Assembly (NCBI RefSeq): GCF_007744075.1
Contig: NZ_CP036266.1
Coordinates: 1,575,001-1,639,000 of the forward strand
Direction: 5' to 3'
Source of the DNA: Gimesia chilikensis
GTDB taxonomy: Bacteria; Planctomycetota; Planctomycetia; Planctomycetales; Planctomycetaceae
DNA: 64,000 bases
Part shown: positions 57,447 to 64,000 of the stretch, piece by piece
Layout: each line of letters begins with the position of its first letter
How positions within the stretch are numbered: position 1 is the stretch's first letter
Notes under the pieces: generated by a model
What the model saw: only the letters and a program-made list of their open reading frames with translations
What the model was told of the DNA's origin: nothing
The model's database searches: none
Position numbers and translations under genes: made by a program

Positions 57447-59740
57447 TGGCGACAATCGATGAAACCAAAACAGATGCAGGCAGTGGTGATGCTCCCAAGT
57501 ACAAAGTGATCGGCACGCGTCCGATTCGTCACGACGGAGCCGACAAGGTTACCGGTCGTGCGTTGTACGGCGCGGACATCAAGGTCAAAGGGATGATCTA
57601 CGGTGCGATTCATCGCAGCCCGCACGCGCATGCCGTGATCAAGTCGGTCGATACATCCAAGGCGGAAGCACTGCCCGGCGTTCGCGCTGTGGCGACGAGT
57701 GCCGACATGCCCGAGCCGGGTGATAAAATTGCAGAACTCGGCGAAGGGGCCGTGAATCTGAATCATCTGAGCAGCAACAACCTGGCCCGTACCAAGGTGC
57801 TCTACAAGGGACACCCGATTGCCGCGGTTGCTGCAGACAATATTCACATCGCACAGGAAGCAGCCAGCCTGATTGAGGTCGAGTACGAAGTGCTGCCTCC
57901 GGTCATGGACGTGCTCAAAGCGATGGAAGACGATGCTCCGGTACTCAACCCGGATGTGCATACCGAAGAAGCCGTTTCGGGTGAAATGGGCGACAAGCCT
58001 TCGAACATCGCCAAGCATCTCGTCTATGAAAAAGGGGATATCGCCCAGGGTTTCGCGGATGCGAAATACGTCGTGGAAAAAGAATTCCGTACCGCGACCG
58101 TGCACCAGGGTTACATCGAACCTCACGTGGCGACCTCGCTCTGGAACAACGACGGACAGATTACCGTCTGGACATCGACCCAGGGAACGTTCTCTGTTCG
58201 TCAGCAGGTTGCTGAACTGCTGGACGTGCCGCTGGCCCGTGTGAAAGTCGTGCCGATGGAAATCGGTGGTGGCTTTGGTGGTAAGATTTCGGTCTACCTC
58301 GCACCGGTGGCTGCTGTGCTGTCCCGCAAGTCAGGAGCTCCCGTGCAACTGGTGATGGACCGGGCTGACGTGCTGCAGGCAACCGGGCCGACTCCGGGTT
58401 CTTACATTAAAGTCAAAATGGGAGCCGATGCTGACGGCCGCATTACCGCCGCCGAAGCCTGGATGGCTTACGAAGCGGGCGGTTATCCCGGTTCGCCGAT
58501 CGGGGCCGGCTGTATGTGCGTCTTCTCCTGCTACGATGTGCCTAATGGTCGCGTTGAAGGATACGACGTCTGCGTCAACAAGCCGCGGACGAATGCCTAT
58601 CGGGCTCCCGGGGCGACCAACGCTGCGTTTGCGACAGAAACGGTCGTCGATGAGTTGTGCGAACAGATCGGAATGGCACCGATTGATTTCCGTCTGCTGA
58701 ACGCTTCGAAAGAGGGAACCCGACGGATCGATGGCGTGACTTATCCCCGCATCGGTCTGGTGGAAACACTGGAAGCGATCAAAAACAGCGAGCACTTTAA
58801 CTCAGCCCTGGAAGGGGATAACAAAGGCCGCGGCATTGCCTGTGGTTTCTGGTTCAACGCTGGACTGAAGTCAGCTGTGACTGCGACCGTAAACTCAGAT
58901 GGTTCGGTTGGTCTGCTCGAAGGTTCGACCGACATCGGCGGTTCGCGTACCGCGATCGCGATGCAGTTTGCCGAAACCCTGGGGATCGCCGCGGAAGACA
59001 TCAAGCCGGCTGTGGTTGATACCGACAGCGTGGGTTACACCGACGTGACGGGTGGCAGCCGCGTAACTTATGCGACCGGTTGGGCCGCTTATGAAGCGGG
59101 GAAAGACCTGCAGCGTCAGATCGTGGCCCGGGCCGCTGAGCTGTGGGAAGTCGATCCTTCTGCTGTCTCTTATGAAGATGGTTGCGTCGTCGGTCCCGAT
59201 AAGCGAGTGCCGTTCAAAGAGATTGCCATCGAGTTGAGTCTGACTGGCGAACCGCTGGTCGGGCGGGGCGTTTCCAATCACAACGAGCCCGGCGGTGCCT
59301 TCGGTGCGCACGTGGTCGATGTGGAAGTCGATCCGGATACGGGTAAAGTCGATATTCTGCGTTACACCGCTGCCCAGGACTGCGGAACGGCGATCCATCC
59401 CGCTTATGTCGAAGGACAGATTCAGGGTGGTGCTGTGCAGGGGATTGGCTGGGGGTTGAACGAAGAATACTGGTATGACACGGAAGGCAGCATGCGGAAT
59501 GCCAACTTCCTCGATTACCGGATTCCCACCTGTTACGACCTGCCCATGATCGAAACGATTATCGTGGAAGTGCCGAACCCCGGTCATCCGTTTGGTGTGC
59601 GTGGCGTTGGGGAAGTTCCCATCGTACCGCCGCCGGCCGCGCTGGGAGCCGCGATTCACGAAGCAGTCGACGTGCGGATGTACGAGCTGCCGATGTCGCC
59701 GCCACGCGTACTGCACGAACTGTTGCAGAAACAGTCCTGA
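57446..59740 (+). CDS. Molybdopterin-binding large subunit of a molybdenum hydroxylase (CoxL/XdhA type)
   Basis: The catalytic subunit (764 residues) that binds the Mo-cytosine/pterin cofactor. Visible: GGGFGGKISVYLAPVAA (about 273-289), TNAYRAPGATNAAFATE (about 383) where CO dehydrogenases have AYRCSFR, and the catalytic Glu in RGVGEVPIVPP (Glu723). The loop AYRAPG points to an organic substrate such as an aldehyde or N-heterocycle rather than CO; the exact one is unknown. The preceding 2Fe-2S gene overlaps it by one base, and the FAD gene precedes that. Confidence 0.94.
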   Translation: MATIDETKTDAGSGDAPKYKVIGTRPIRHDGADKVTGRALYGADIKVKGMIYGAIHRSPHAHAVIKSVDTSKAEALPGVRAVATSADMPEPGDKIAELGEGAVNLNHLSSNNLARTKVLYKGHPIAAVAADNIHIAQEAASLIEVEYEVLPPVMDVLKAMEDDAPVLNPDVHTEEAVSGEMGDKPSNIAKHLVYEKGDIAQGFADAKYVVEKEFRTATVHQGYIEPHVATSLWNNDGQITVWTSTQGTFSVRQQVAELLDVPLARVKVVPMEIGGGFGGKISVYLAPVAAVLSRKSGAPVQLVMDRADVLQATGPTPGSYIKVKMGADADGRITAAEAWMAYEAGGYPGSPIGAGCMCVFSCYDVPNGRVEGYDVCVNKPRTNAYRAPGATNAAFATETVVDELCEQIGMAPIDFRLLNASKEGTRRIDGVTYPRIGLVETLEAIKNSEHFNSALEGDNKGRGIACGFWFNAGLKSAVTATVNSDGSVGLLEGSTDIGGSRTAIAMQFAETLGIAAEDIKPAVVDTDSVGYTDVTGGSRVTYATGWAAYEAGKDLQRQIVARAAELWEVDPSAVSYEDGCVVGPDKRVPFKEIAIELSLTGEPLVGRGVSNHNEPGGAFGAHVVDVEVDPDTGKVDILRYTAAQDCGTAIHPAYVEGQIQGGAVQGIGWGLNEEYWYDTEGSMRNANFLDYRIPTCYDLPMIETIIVEVPNPGHPFGVRGVGEVPIVPPPAALGAAIHEAVDVRMYELPMSPPRVLHELLQKQS

Positions 59741-59756
59741 AGTAAAGGAGGCCCTG

Positions 59757-60020
59757 ATGCCTCGCCTGTTTGTTCCTCCCCTGCTCAGACCGTTCTGTGA
59801 GGGGGAGGAAGAAGTGGTTGTCGACGGGAGCACCGTGCTGGAAGCGGTGCAGTCCCTCGATGCTCAATATCCGGGAACGCTGGAGCGGCTCTGTCCTGAC
59901 GGGAAGCTGCGGCCCGGAATCGCGGTGACCGTCGATCAGAACGTAACTCCCCGGGGGCTATCGCAGAAGGTGTCACCCGAGAGTGAGATTCATTTCCTGC
60001 CCGCGATTGGTGGCGGGTGA
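59757..60020 (+). CDS. MoaD/ThiS-family sulfur-carrier protein
   Basis: An 87-residue ubiquitin-like carrier. It starts with PRLFVPPLLRPF, contains VDGSTVLEAVQSLDAQYPG and ends in IGGG, the C-terminal glycines needed for thiocarboxylate formation by a MoeB-like enzyme. AAGGAGG precedes the ATG by five bases. It follows the Mo-hydroxylase genes after 16 bp, so it may supply sulfur for cofactor maturation of that enzyme (inference). MoaD is favoured by context; ThiS-like or another role is possible. Confidence 0.85.
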   Translation: MPRLFVPPLLRPFCEGEEEVVVDGSTVLEAVQSLDAQYPGTLERLCPDGKLRPGIAVTVDQNVTPRGLSQKVSPESEIHFLPAIGGG

Positions 60021-60038
60021 GAGTGGAGTTTTCCGGCG

Positions 60039-60287
60039 ATGGTTGACTCTTCAGAATTTCCAGATCAATGCCCGGCATGCGGGCTGATTCTGCTCTCTGG
60101 TGCGATATTTGATGCGGCCGCTCTGGAGAAAGCATACGGTCCCATTCTGGGACTTCACAAAAATGTTGATCCTGAATCGGCCCTGGCAGGTTACGTCGGT
60201 CTCAGCAGCATGTGGAGTTATGATCTATCCCCCGAATTTTATCGATGCCCGCGTTGTAAAATAGACCCGATGGCGGGGAGTTCCTAG
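60039..60287 (+). CDS. Small CxxC zinc-ribbon-like protein
   Basis: An 82-residue protein with CPACG near the start and CPRCK at the end, a split zinc ribbon. The middle is QLDAAALEKAYGPILGL-like helical (FDAAALEKAYGPILGLHKNV). It begins 18 bp after the MoaD-like gene with GGAG ten bases upstream, so it is probably the fifth gene of that operon. No family recognised. A repeat element starts 13 bp after its stop. Confidence 0.65.
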   Translation: MVDSSEFPDQCPACGLILLSGAIFDAAALEKAYGPILGLHKNVDPESALAGYVGLSSMWSYDLSPEFYRCPRCKIDPMAGSS

Positions 60288-60300
60288 TAAGAGATTGACA

Positions 60301-60484
60301 GGGTGGCCTCGGATGTAATCCGAGGTTGTCGAGAGACAACAGGAGGTTGCGGAGCACTCTTTCTGTTGTGGTGGACGTGCCTCACTTTTGAATGAGAGCG
60401 GTTGGAGACATTGCTCTGAACTGATCGCTTTCACTGAGACCTCCTGCTCGCTGCGCTCGGCTCGGATTGCATCCGAGCCCACCC
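60301..60484. repeat. 184-bp palindromic repeat element, copy 1
   Basis: An element bounded by terminal inverted repeats of about 24 bases (GGGTGGCCTCGGATG... and its counterpart ending ...CATCCGAGCCCACCC), each containing its own hairpin (CTCGGAT/ATCCGAG). A second hairpin GTTGTC/GACAAC is at 60325-60340. Inner arms CAGGAGGT (60340-60347) and ACCTCCTG (60439-60446) are complementary. It lies between convergent genes: 13 bp after the zinc-ribbon gene and 24 bp from the GH43 gene stop. It has no ORF and no target duplication was seen. Same length and orientation as the copy at 62311-62494. Confidence 0.85.
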
Positions 60485-60508
60485 ATGCTTCTATTCTTGC
60501 CAGATGAA

Positions 60509-61525
60509 TTACTTCTTCAGGGGAAAGCCGATGGCGTTTTCCGGGGCGAGGAAGACGGTGCCGTGGCGCATCTGTTTGGCGGGGAGCTTCATTTCCGGAG
60601 TGCGGTTGGTCCAGGTCTGCAGGTCGGGGCTCGTGGCCAGGCAGTAAGAGAAGTGGCTGCCGGGGGCGTCCCAGTAGAGGTACCAGAGTCCGTCGTGCCT
60701 GAACAGGGAGGGGCCTTCGCCCATCGTGTTGACAATGGAGGTACCTGCGCCGACGATCGGCGGTCCGAGCGTGGTCTCGTAAGGGCCCTGCATGTGTTTG
60801 CTGAAGACGAGCCTTAAGTTTTTGCCTCCCTGGTCGGCGGGCATTTCGTTTTTGATGACCATGATCCAGCGGTCGTCTGTCGGTGTTTTCGTATTCTGAT
60901 CATCGTGGGCGATAAAAGGATCGATGACGCTGATTTCCGGCTGCGGGCTATAGAAGAGTTTGGGCTTCGTGAAGGTTTTGAAATCGCGGGTGCGGATGGC
61001 GTAGGGCCGGTGGTCGTGGCCGTGCTGGTCCCGGCTCTGGTCCTGATCGTTGAGTTCTGTTTCCAGCGTGGTGCTCCAGAGGATCAGGTATTCCTGCTGC
61101 TCCGGATCCCAGTGGATTTCAGGAGCCCAGGTGTTTTTTGCGCCGTCGCTTGCCTGCCAGACGACGATTTTGCGGGGCTCGCTCCAGTGCCGCAGGTCTT
61201 TCGAAGAGGCATGGCCGATGCTGCGTGACTTCCAGCTGGTGGTCCAGACCATGTGGAACTTACCGTCGTGATAGACGATGGAGGGATCGCGGGTCAGGCT
61301 TTCTTCGCCCCACTTCGGGGCGGGCATGACGACCTTGCCGTCGTTGAGCCAGTCGAAGTGCAGGCCATCGGTGCTAAAGGCGAGGTAGACGCCGGTTTCA
61401 CCGTTTCCCAGGAAGTAGGGGAGCAGGAAGATCTGGTTGGTGTTTTCTGGTTTTTCTGCTGCCGGGAGCGGGGTGAGGAAAGAGCAAAGCAGGAGAAACA
61501 GGATGCAGGGCGCTTGCGGTTTCAT
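60509..61525 (-). CDS. Secreted glycoside hydrolase family 43-like protein
   Basis: A 338-residue exported protein (signal peptide ILFLLLCSFLTPLPA). It is a five-bladed beta-propeller of the GH43/GH32-GH68 clan: FLGNGETGVYLAFSTDGLHF, SLTRDPSIVYHDGKFHMVWTTS (candidate catalytic base Asp), KNTWAPEIHWDPEQQEYLIL and EISVIDPFIAHDDQNTK. The acid Glu is probably in WAPEIHWD. Substrate is likely a plant or algal polysaccharide (inference). It is convergent with the zinc-ribbon gene across repeat copy 1. Confidence 0.85.
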   Translation of the reverse strand: MKPQAPCILFLLLCSFLTPLPAAEKPENTNQIFLLPYFLGNGETGVYLAFSTDGLHFDWLNDGKVVMPAPKWGEESLTRDPSIVYHDGKFHMVWTTSWKSRSIGHASSKDLRHWSEPRKIVVWQASDGAKNTWAPEIHWDPEQQEYLILWSTTLETELNDQDQSRDQHGHDHRPYAIRTRDFKTFTKPKLFYSPQPEISVIDPFIAHDDQNTKTPTDDRWIMVIKNEMPADQGGKNLRLVFSKHMQGPYETTLGPPIVGAGTSIVNTMGEGPSLFRHDGLWYLYWDAPGSHFSYCLATSPDLQTWTNRTPEMKLPAKQMRHGTVFLAPENAIGFPLKK

Positions 61526-61680
61526 TATAGTGCCATTCTGAGGGATGCGTTTGATGTCAGGGGCTCAATCCCATGTTAGCGGGGGACTGATCCTGGGGCT
61601 ACCATCACAAGGGTGATGCGTTGTCCCGGATAGAATCCAGGATCAACTTCTACGAATTAAATGAGAAAAGGAATTAATAG

Positions 61681-62304
61681 ATGGGATTGGATTTATGTTT
61701 ACAGGCAATTCCTGAGAAGTGCAAATTATTAGATCTGGTCAGTACGGGTAAAATTAAAGTCTATCTATTAGGGTTTATCAATTACCACTATGAGCACGAA
61801 GGACACGGAAAAGGTGAGCTGACTCTCAATCCCAATAATGAATGGGAGAATAATGAAGGCAAGTGCTTTATTGAGTCGCTGTATGATCTGGAAAAAACAT
61901 CGCCGGGTGTTTTAGATCGGAGTATGTATCTGGGGCGTGCCCATTCCTCGTTTTGCAGATTACTCGAGCTTCAGGCAAGAACTGAGGAAGAGGAAAAGAT
62001 TGCACGAAAATCTGTTTATGGGAATGATTTTCTGCCTGCATATCTGGGGGAACAAGAGGAGCCCAAGCTCAGGTGGAACTCTGCAGAATATTCTGAATTG
62101 ATCTATCTCTGGCTATCTGAGAGGTCTCCTGCAGAAATTGGAGATCAATATGTGCGGGCTGGATTTGGCAGAGAAACTGTTCGTCTGACGGATGAAGAGT
62201 ACGAACAACAAAAAATACAAGTTTCACAGTTGTTCAAAGAATTTCAGGATCTTTACAAAGGGGCCGTTGAGAATCAGGAAGCGATGATTGTGAAACTGTC
62301 CTGA
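61681..62304 (+). CDS. Hypothetical protein, AT-richer than neighbours
   Basis: A 207-residue protein without a signal peptide or membrane segment. The start MGLDLCLQAIPEKC is reminiscent of some DUF1877-like and contact-toxin immunity-like proteins, but I cannot confirm a family. Much of the body is charged and helical (AEYSELIYLWLSERSPAEIGDQYVRAGFG). Its codons are visibly AT-richer than flanking genes, which suggests recent transfer. AAGGA lies eight bases before the ATG. Flanked by the two 184-bp repeat elements. Confidence 0.65.
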   Translation: MGLDLCLQAIPEKCKLLDLVSTGKIKVYLLGFINYHYEHEGHGKGELTLNPNNEWENNEGKCFIESLYDLEKTSPGVLDRSMYLGRAHSSFCRLLELQARTEEEEKIARKSVYGNDFLPAYLGEQEEPKLRWNSAEYSELIYLWLSERSPAEIGDQYVRAGFGRETVRLTDEEYEQQKIQVSQLFKEFQDLYKGAVENQEAMIVKLS

Positions 62305-62310
62305 GTTGGG

Positions 62311-62494
62311 GGGTGGCCCCGGATGTAATCCGGGGTTGTCGTAGACAACAGGAAACTGTCAGGAGGGGAAGCATCAATTCAGAGCAGAACTGGCGACTGT
62401 GATGATCTGGTAGGAATCAGTTTCATTCTTTGAAAGATTTCACTGTCAGTTTCCTGCTCGCTGCGCTCGGCTCGGATTGCATCCGAGCTCACCC
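62311..62494. repeat. 184-bp palindromic repeat element, copy 2
   Basis: The same structure as at 60301-60484, in the same orientation and with exactly the same length. Terminal repeats GGGTGGCCCCGGATG... and ...GCATCCGAGCTCACCC, small hairpin GTTGTC/GACAAC (62335-62349) and the conserved block CTGCTCGCTGCGCTCGG near the right end. The inner arms differ from copy 1 but stay complementary: CAGGAAACTG (62349-62358) with CAGTTTCCTG (62447-62456). It lies six bases after the stop of the hypothetical gene and 21 bases from the response-regulator stop, again between convergent genes. Confidence 0.85.
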
Positions 62495-62515
62495 GTTTTA
62501 TGAGGGAGCTGTTTA

Positions 62516-62896
62516 TTACTCTGCAGTGAGCAGTTCGTTGACGGTCTGTACGAGGTCTTCGATGTGGTAGGGTTTGGGGATGAAGCGGTCGACGCCGCGG
62601 TCGAGGGCGAGTTCGCGGTATTTGGGTTCGCTGTTGCCGGTGACCATGACGATTTTGGGGGCCCGCTGCTTGTTGTTGATGATGCTGTCGAGGACAGCAA
62701 ATCCGCTGCGGCGGGGCATGACCAGGTCGAGGAGGACCAGGTCGGGGGCGTCGCGTTCGATTTTCATCAGGCCTTCGTTGCCATCGTGGGCGGTGAGCAC
62801 CTCATACCCTTCTGCTTCGATGGCCAGCTGTAAAGGCTCTGTAAGACCCTCGTCATCGTCGATGATGAGGACACGTTTTTGAGGAGAAGTGTTCAT
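62516..62896 (-). CDS. Single-domain response regulator (CheY-like receiver)
   Basis: A 126-residue receiver domain with no output domain. Acidic pocket Asp13/Asp14, phospho-acceptor Asp57 (LLDLVMP), Thr86 (MVTGNS) and Lys108 (IPKPYH) are all present, so it should accept a phosphoryl group from a histidine kinase. No kinase is in the window. Function could be motility or a phosphorelay. It is convergent with the hypothetical gene across repeat copy 2. Confidence 0.93.
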   Translation of the reverse strand: MNTSPQKRVLIIDDDEGLTEPLQLAIEAEGYEVLTAHDGNEGLMKIERDAPDLVLLDLVMPRRSGFAVLDSIINNKQRAPKIVMVTGNSEPKYRELALDRGVDRFIPKPYHIEDLVQTVNELLTAE

Positions 62897-63133
62897 TAGC
62901 CTGGCGTTTAAATCCTGGTGTGGCCCGCGCTGGGGAAGTGTGCAGAAAGTATTATATCACCCCCGCTGGCGAAAATCCAATTATTAAGATCCAACGGACG
63001 TGTGGCGCTCCCCAAACCGGTGCCGGTTCGATAAAATGGGCCGGTGCGCGCGTGGCGTGCGCCAGTTTCGGGATGGTCCGAGATCAATATGTCTTTATCT
63101 GTTTATTCTTAAATCACGCAATGGGATAGTTTT

Positions 63134-64000
63134 GTGTCAGCGACGTCGGTAATCGGGTTACAGTGGGGCGATGAAGCCAAGGGCAAAATTGTAGACTTAC
63201 TCTCCGAGCAGCACGAGATCGTGGTGCGTTACCTGGGGGGCAATAATGCAGGCCACACAGTCAAATTTGACGGCAAGACCTATAAACTCTCCCTGCTGCC
63301 GGCAGGGGTGCTGAATCCGAATGTCACCTCCGTCATTACCGGCGGGGTGGTGATCAATCCCAAGGCGTTTCTGCAGGAAGTCGCCTCTATCGTTGAACAG
63401 AACGGTCCGATTGATCCCAGCCGGCTGTTGATCAGTGACCGGGCCCACGTGATCTTCCCGTATCATATGCAGGAAGAGAGTATTTTCGAGAAGAGCCGCA
63501 AAGAGAACGCGATCGGCACGACCATGCGGGGTATCGGAACCTGCTATCGCGACAAAGCGAGTCGGACCCACGCCATTCGGATGGGCGATCTGATGCGTCC
63601 TGACTTTTTCCGGGCCCGTCTGGAAGAAATCGTGGCTTATAAAAGTAAGATTTTCCAGGCCCTCGATCCCGAAGCAGAACCGTTGAACGTCGATGCGATC
63701 TTTGAAGAGTATTGCGGTTACGCCGAGACTCTGAAACCGCATGTCGTTGATACCAGTGCTTATCTGTTGAAAGCGGTTGCCGAGCAGAAGAAGATTCTGT
63801 TCGAAGGGGCCCAGGGGAGCCTGCTGGATATTGACCATGGGACCTTTCCGTACGTGACTTCTTCCAACAGTTCCGGCTGCGGGATTCACAACGGCAGTGG
63901 CGTTTCCGAGCGTTACATCAGCAAGATGATCGGCGTGGTGAAAGCCTATACGACACGCGTGGGCGGTGGTCCGTTCGTGACGGAACTGCACGATGAGATC
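63134..64000 (+). CDS. purA: Adenylosuccinate synthase, 3' end cut by window
   Basis: It converts IMP and aspartate to adenylosuccinate with GTP in the first AMP-specific step. The 289 visible codons begin with a GTG (63134) preceded by GGGA. They contain [18 protein letters not shown], where most homologues have [38 protein letters not shown] and [21 protein letters not shown]. The remaining C-terminal third lies outside the window. Confidence 0.97.
   Translation, partial: MSATSVIGLQWGDEAKGKIVDLLSEQHEIVVRYLGGNNAGHTVKFDGKTYKLSLLPAGVLNPNVTSVITGGVVINPKAFLQEVASIVEQNGPIDPSRLLISDRAHVIFPYHMQEESIFEKSRKENAIGTTMRGIGTCYRDKASRTHAIRMGDLMRPDFFRARLEEIVAYKSKIFQALDPEAEPLNVDAIFEEYCGYAETLKPHVVDTSAYLLKAVAEQKKILFEGAQGSLLDIDHGTFPYVTSSNSSGCGIHNGSGVSERYISKMIGVVKAYTTRVGGGPFVTELHDEI

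Noticed and set aside
60288-62515. IS element or CRISPR array as explanation of the repeats
   Set aside because: No transposase, no regular spacing of short repeats with unique spacers, only two 184-bp copies.
1-64000. tRNA or rRNA genes
   Set aside because: No cloverleaf-like sequence with a GTTCGA-type arm and no rRNA signature was seen by eye in the gaps; this is not a covariance-model search.

Overview
The window looks like chromosomal DNA of a planctomycete, probably a Gimesia/Rubinisphaera-like member of the Planctomycetales (inference). The evidence is two DUF1559 proteins with pilin-like N-termini ([16 protein letters not shown] type), several secreted PQQ-propeller proteins including one of 1580 residues, an FHA-GAF-AAA+ sigma-54 activator, degenerate GGDEF and SGNH proteins, and a cupin / sugar isomerase / Gfo-Idh-MocA operon. 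About 52 genes are supported, two of them cut by the window ends (an S41 protease at the left, purA at the right). I saw no rRNA, tRNA, CRISPR array, transposase or phage gene.

Layout. 1-9.2 kb: Prc-type protease, a TetR regulator with a palindrome-rich upstream region, a DUF1559 protein, a divergent aldehyde dehydrogenase, a beta-helix/cytochrome fusion and a degenerate GGDEF protein. 9.4-14.9 kb (minus): a likely operon of M20 peptidase, ispA and dxs (isoprenoid synthesis, with a one-base ispA/dxs overlap) and a secreted protein. 15.2-22.3 kb: SGNH-like protein, glutamate dehydrogenase, a lone cyclic-nucleotide-binding domain, proA, a solitary fliM, and rpmI-rplT. 22.5-32.2 kb: lipoprotein, zinc-ribbon protein, PQQ propeller, sigma-54 activator, a small acidic protein with a long leader, a DUF1559/lipoprotein pair, an alpha/beta hydrolase and a BON-like protein.

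32.2-40.4 kb: greA; the cupin / isomerase / oxidoreductase operon with its own terminators; argC-argJ; two small secreted cysteine-rich proteins that probably bind metal. 40.5-52.5 kb: the giant PQQ protein, then the housekeeping run rplY-pth-rpsF-ssb-rplI-dnaB and a secreted protein made of two homologous halves. 52.5-60.3 kb: putA (proline to glutamate), divergent from a three-subunit molybdenum hydroxylase operon followed by a MoaD/ThiS-like carrier and a small Cys-pair protein. 60.3-64 kb: GH43-like protein, an unrecognised AT-richer gene, a single-domain response regulator and purA.

The most notable signal is a pair of 184-bp elements at 60301-60484 and 62311-62494. Both have the same length and orientation and the same terminal inverted repeats, and both sit exactly between convergent gene ends. 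An internal pair of arms differs in sequence between the copies but remains perfectly complementary within each, so the fold appears to be conserved. This is the best candidate here for an undescribed structured or mobile repeat. Coding calls rest on reading translations and motifs by eye; no database search was run.
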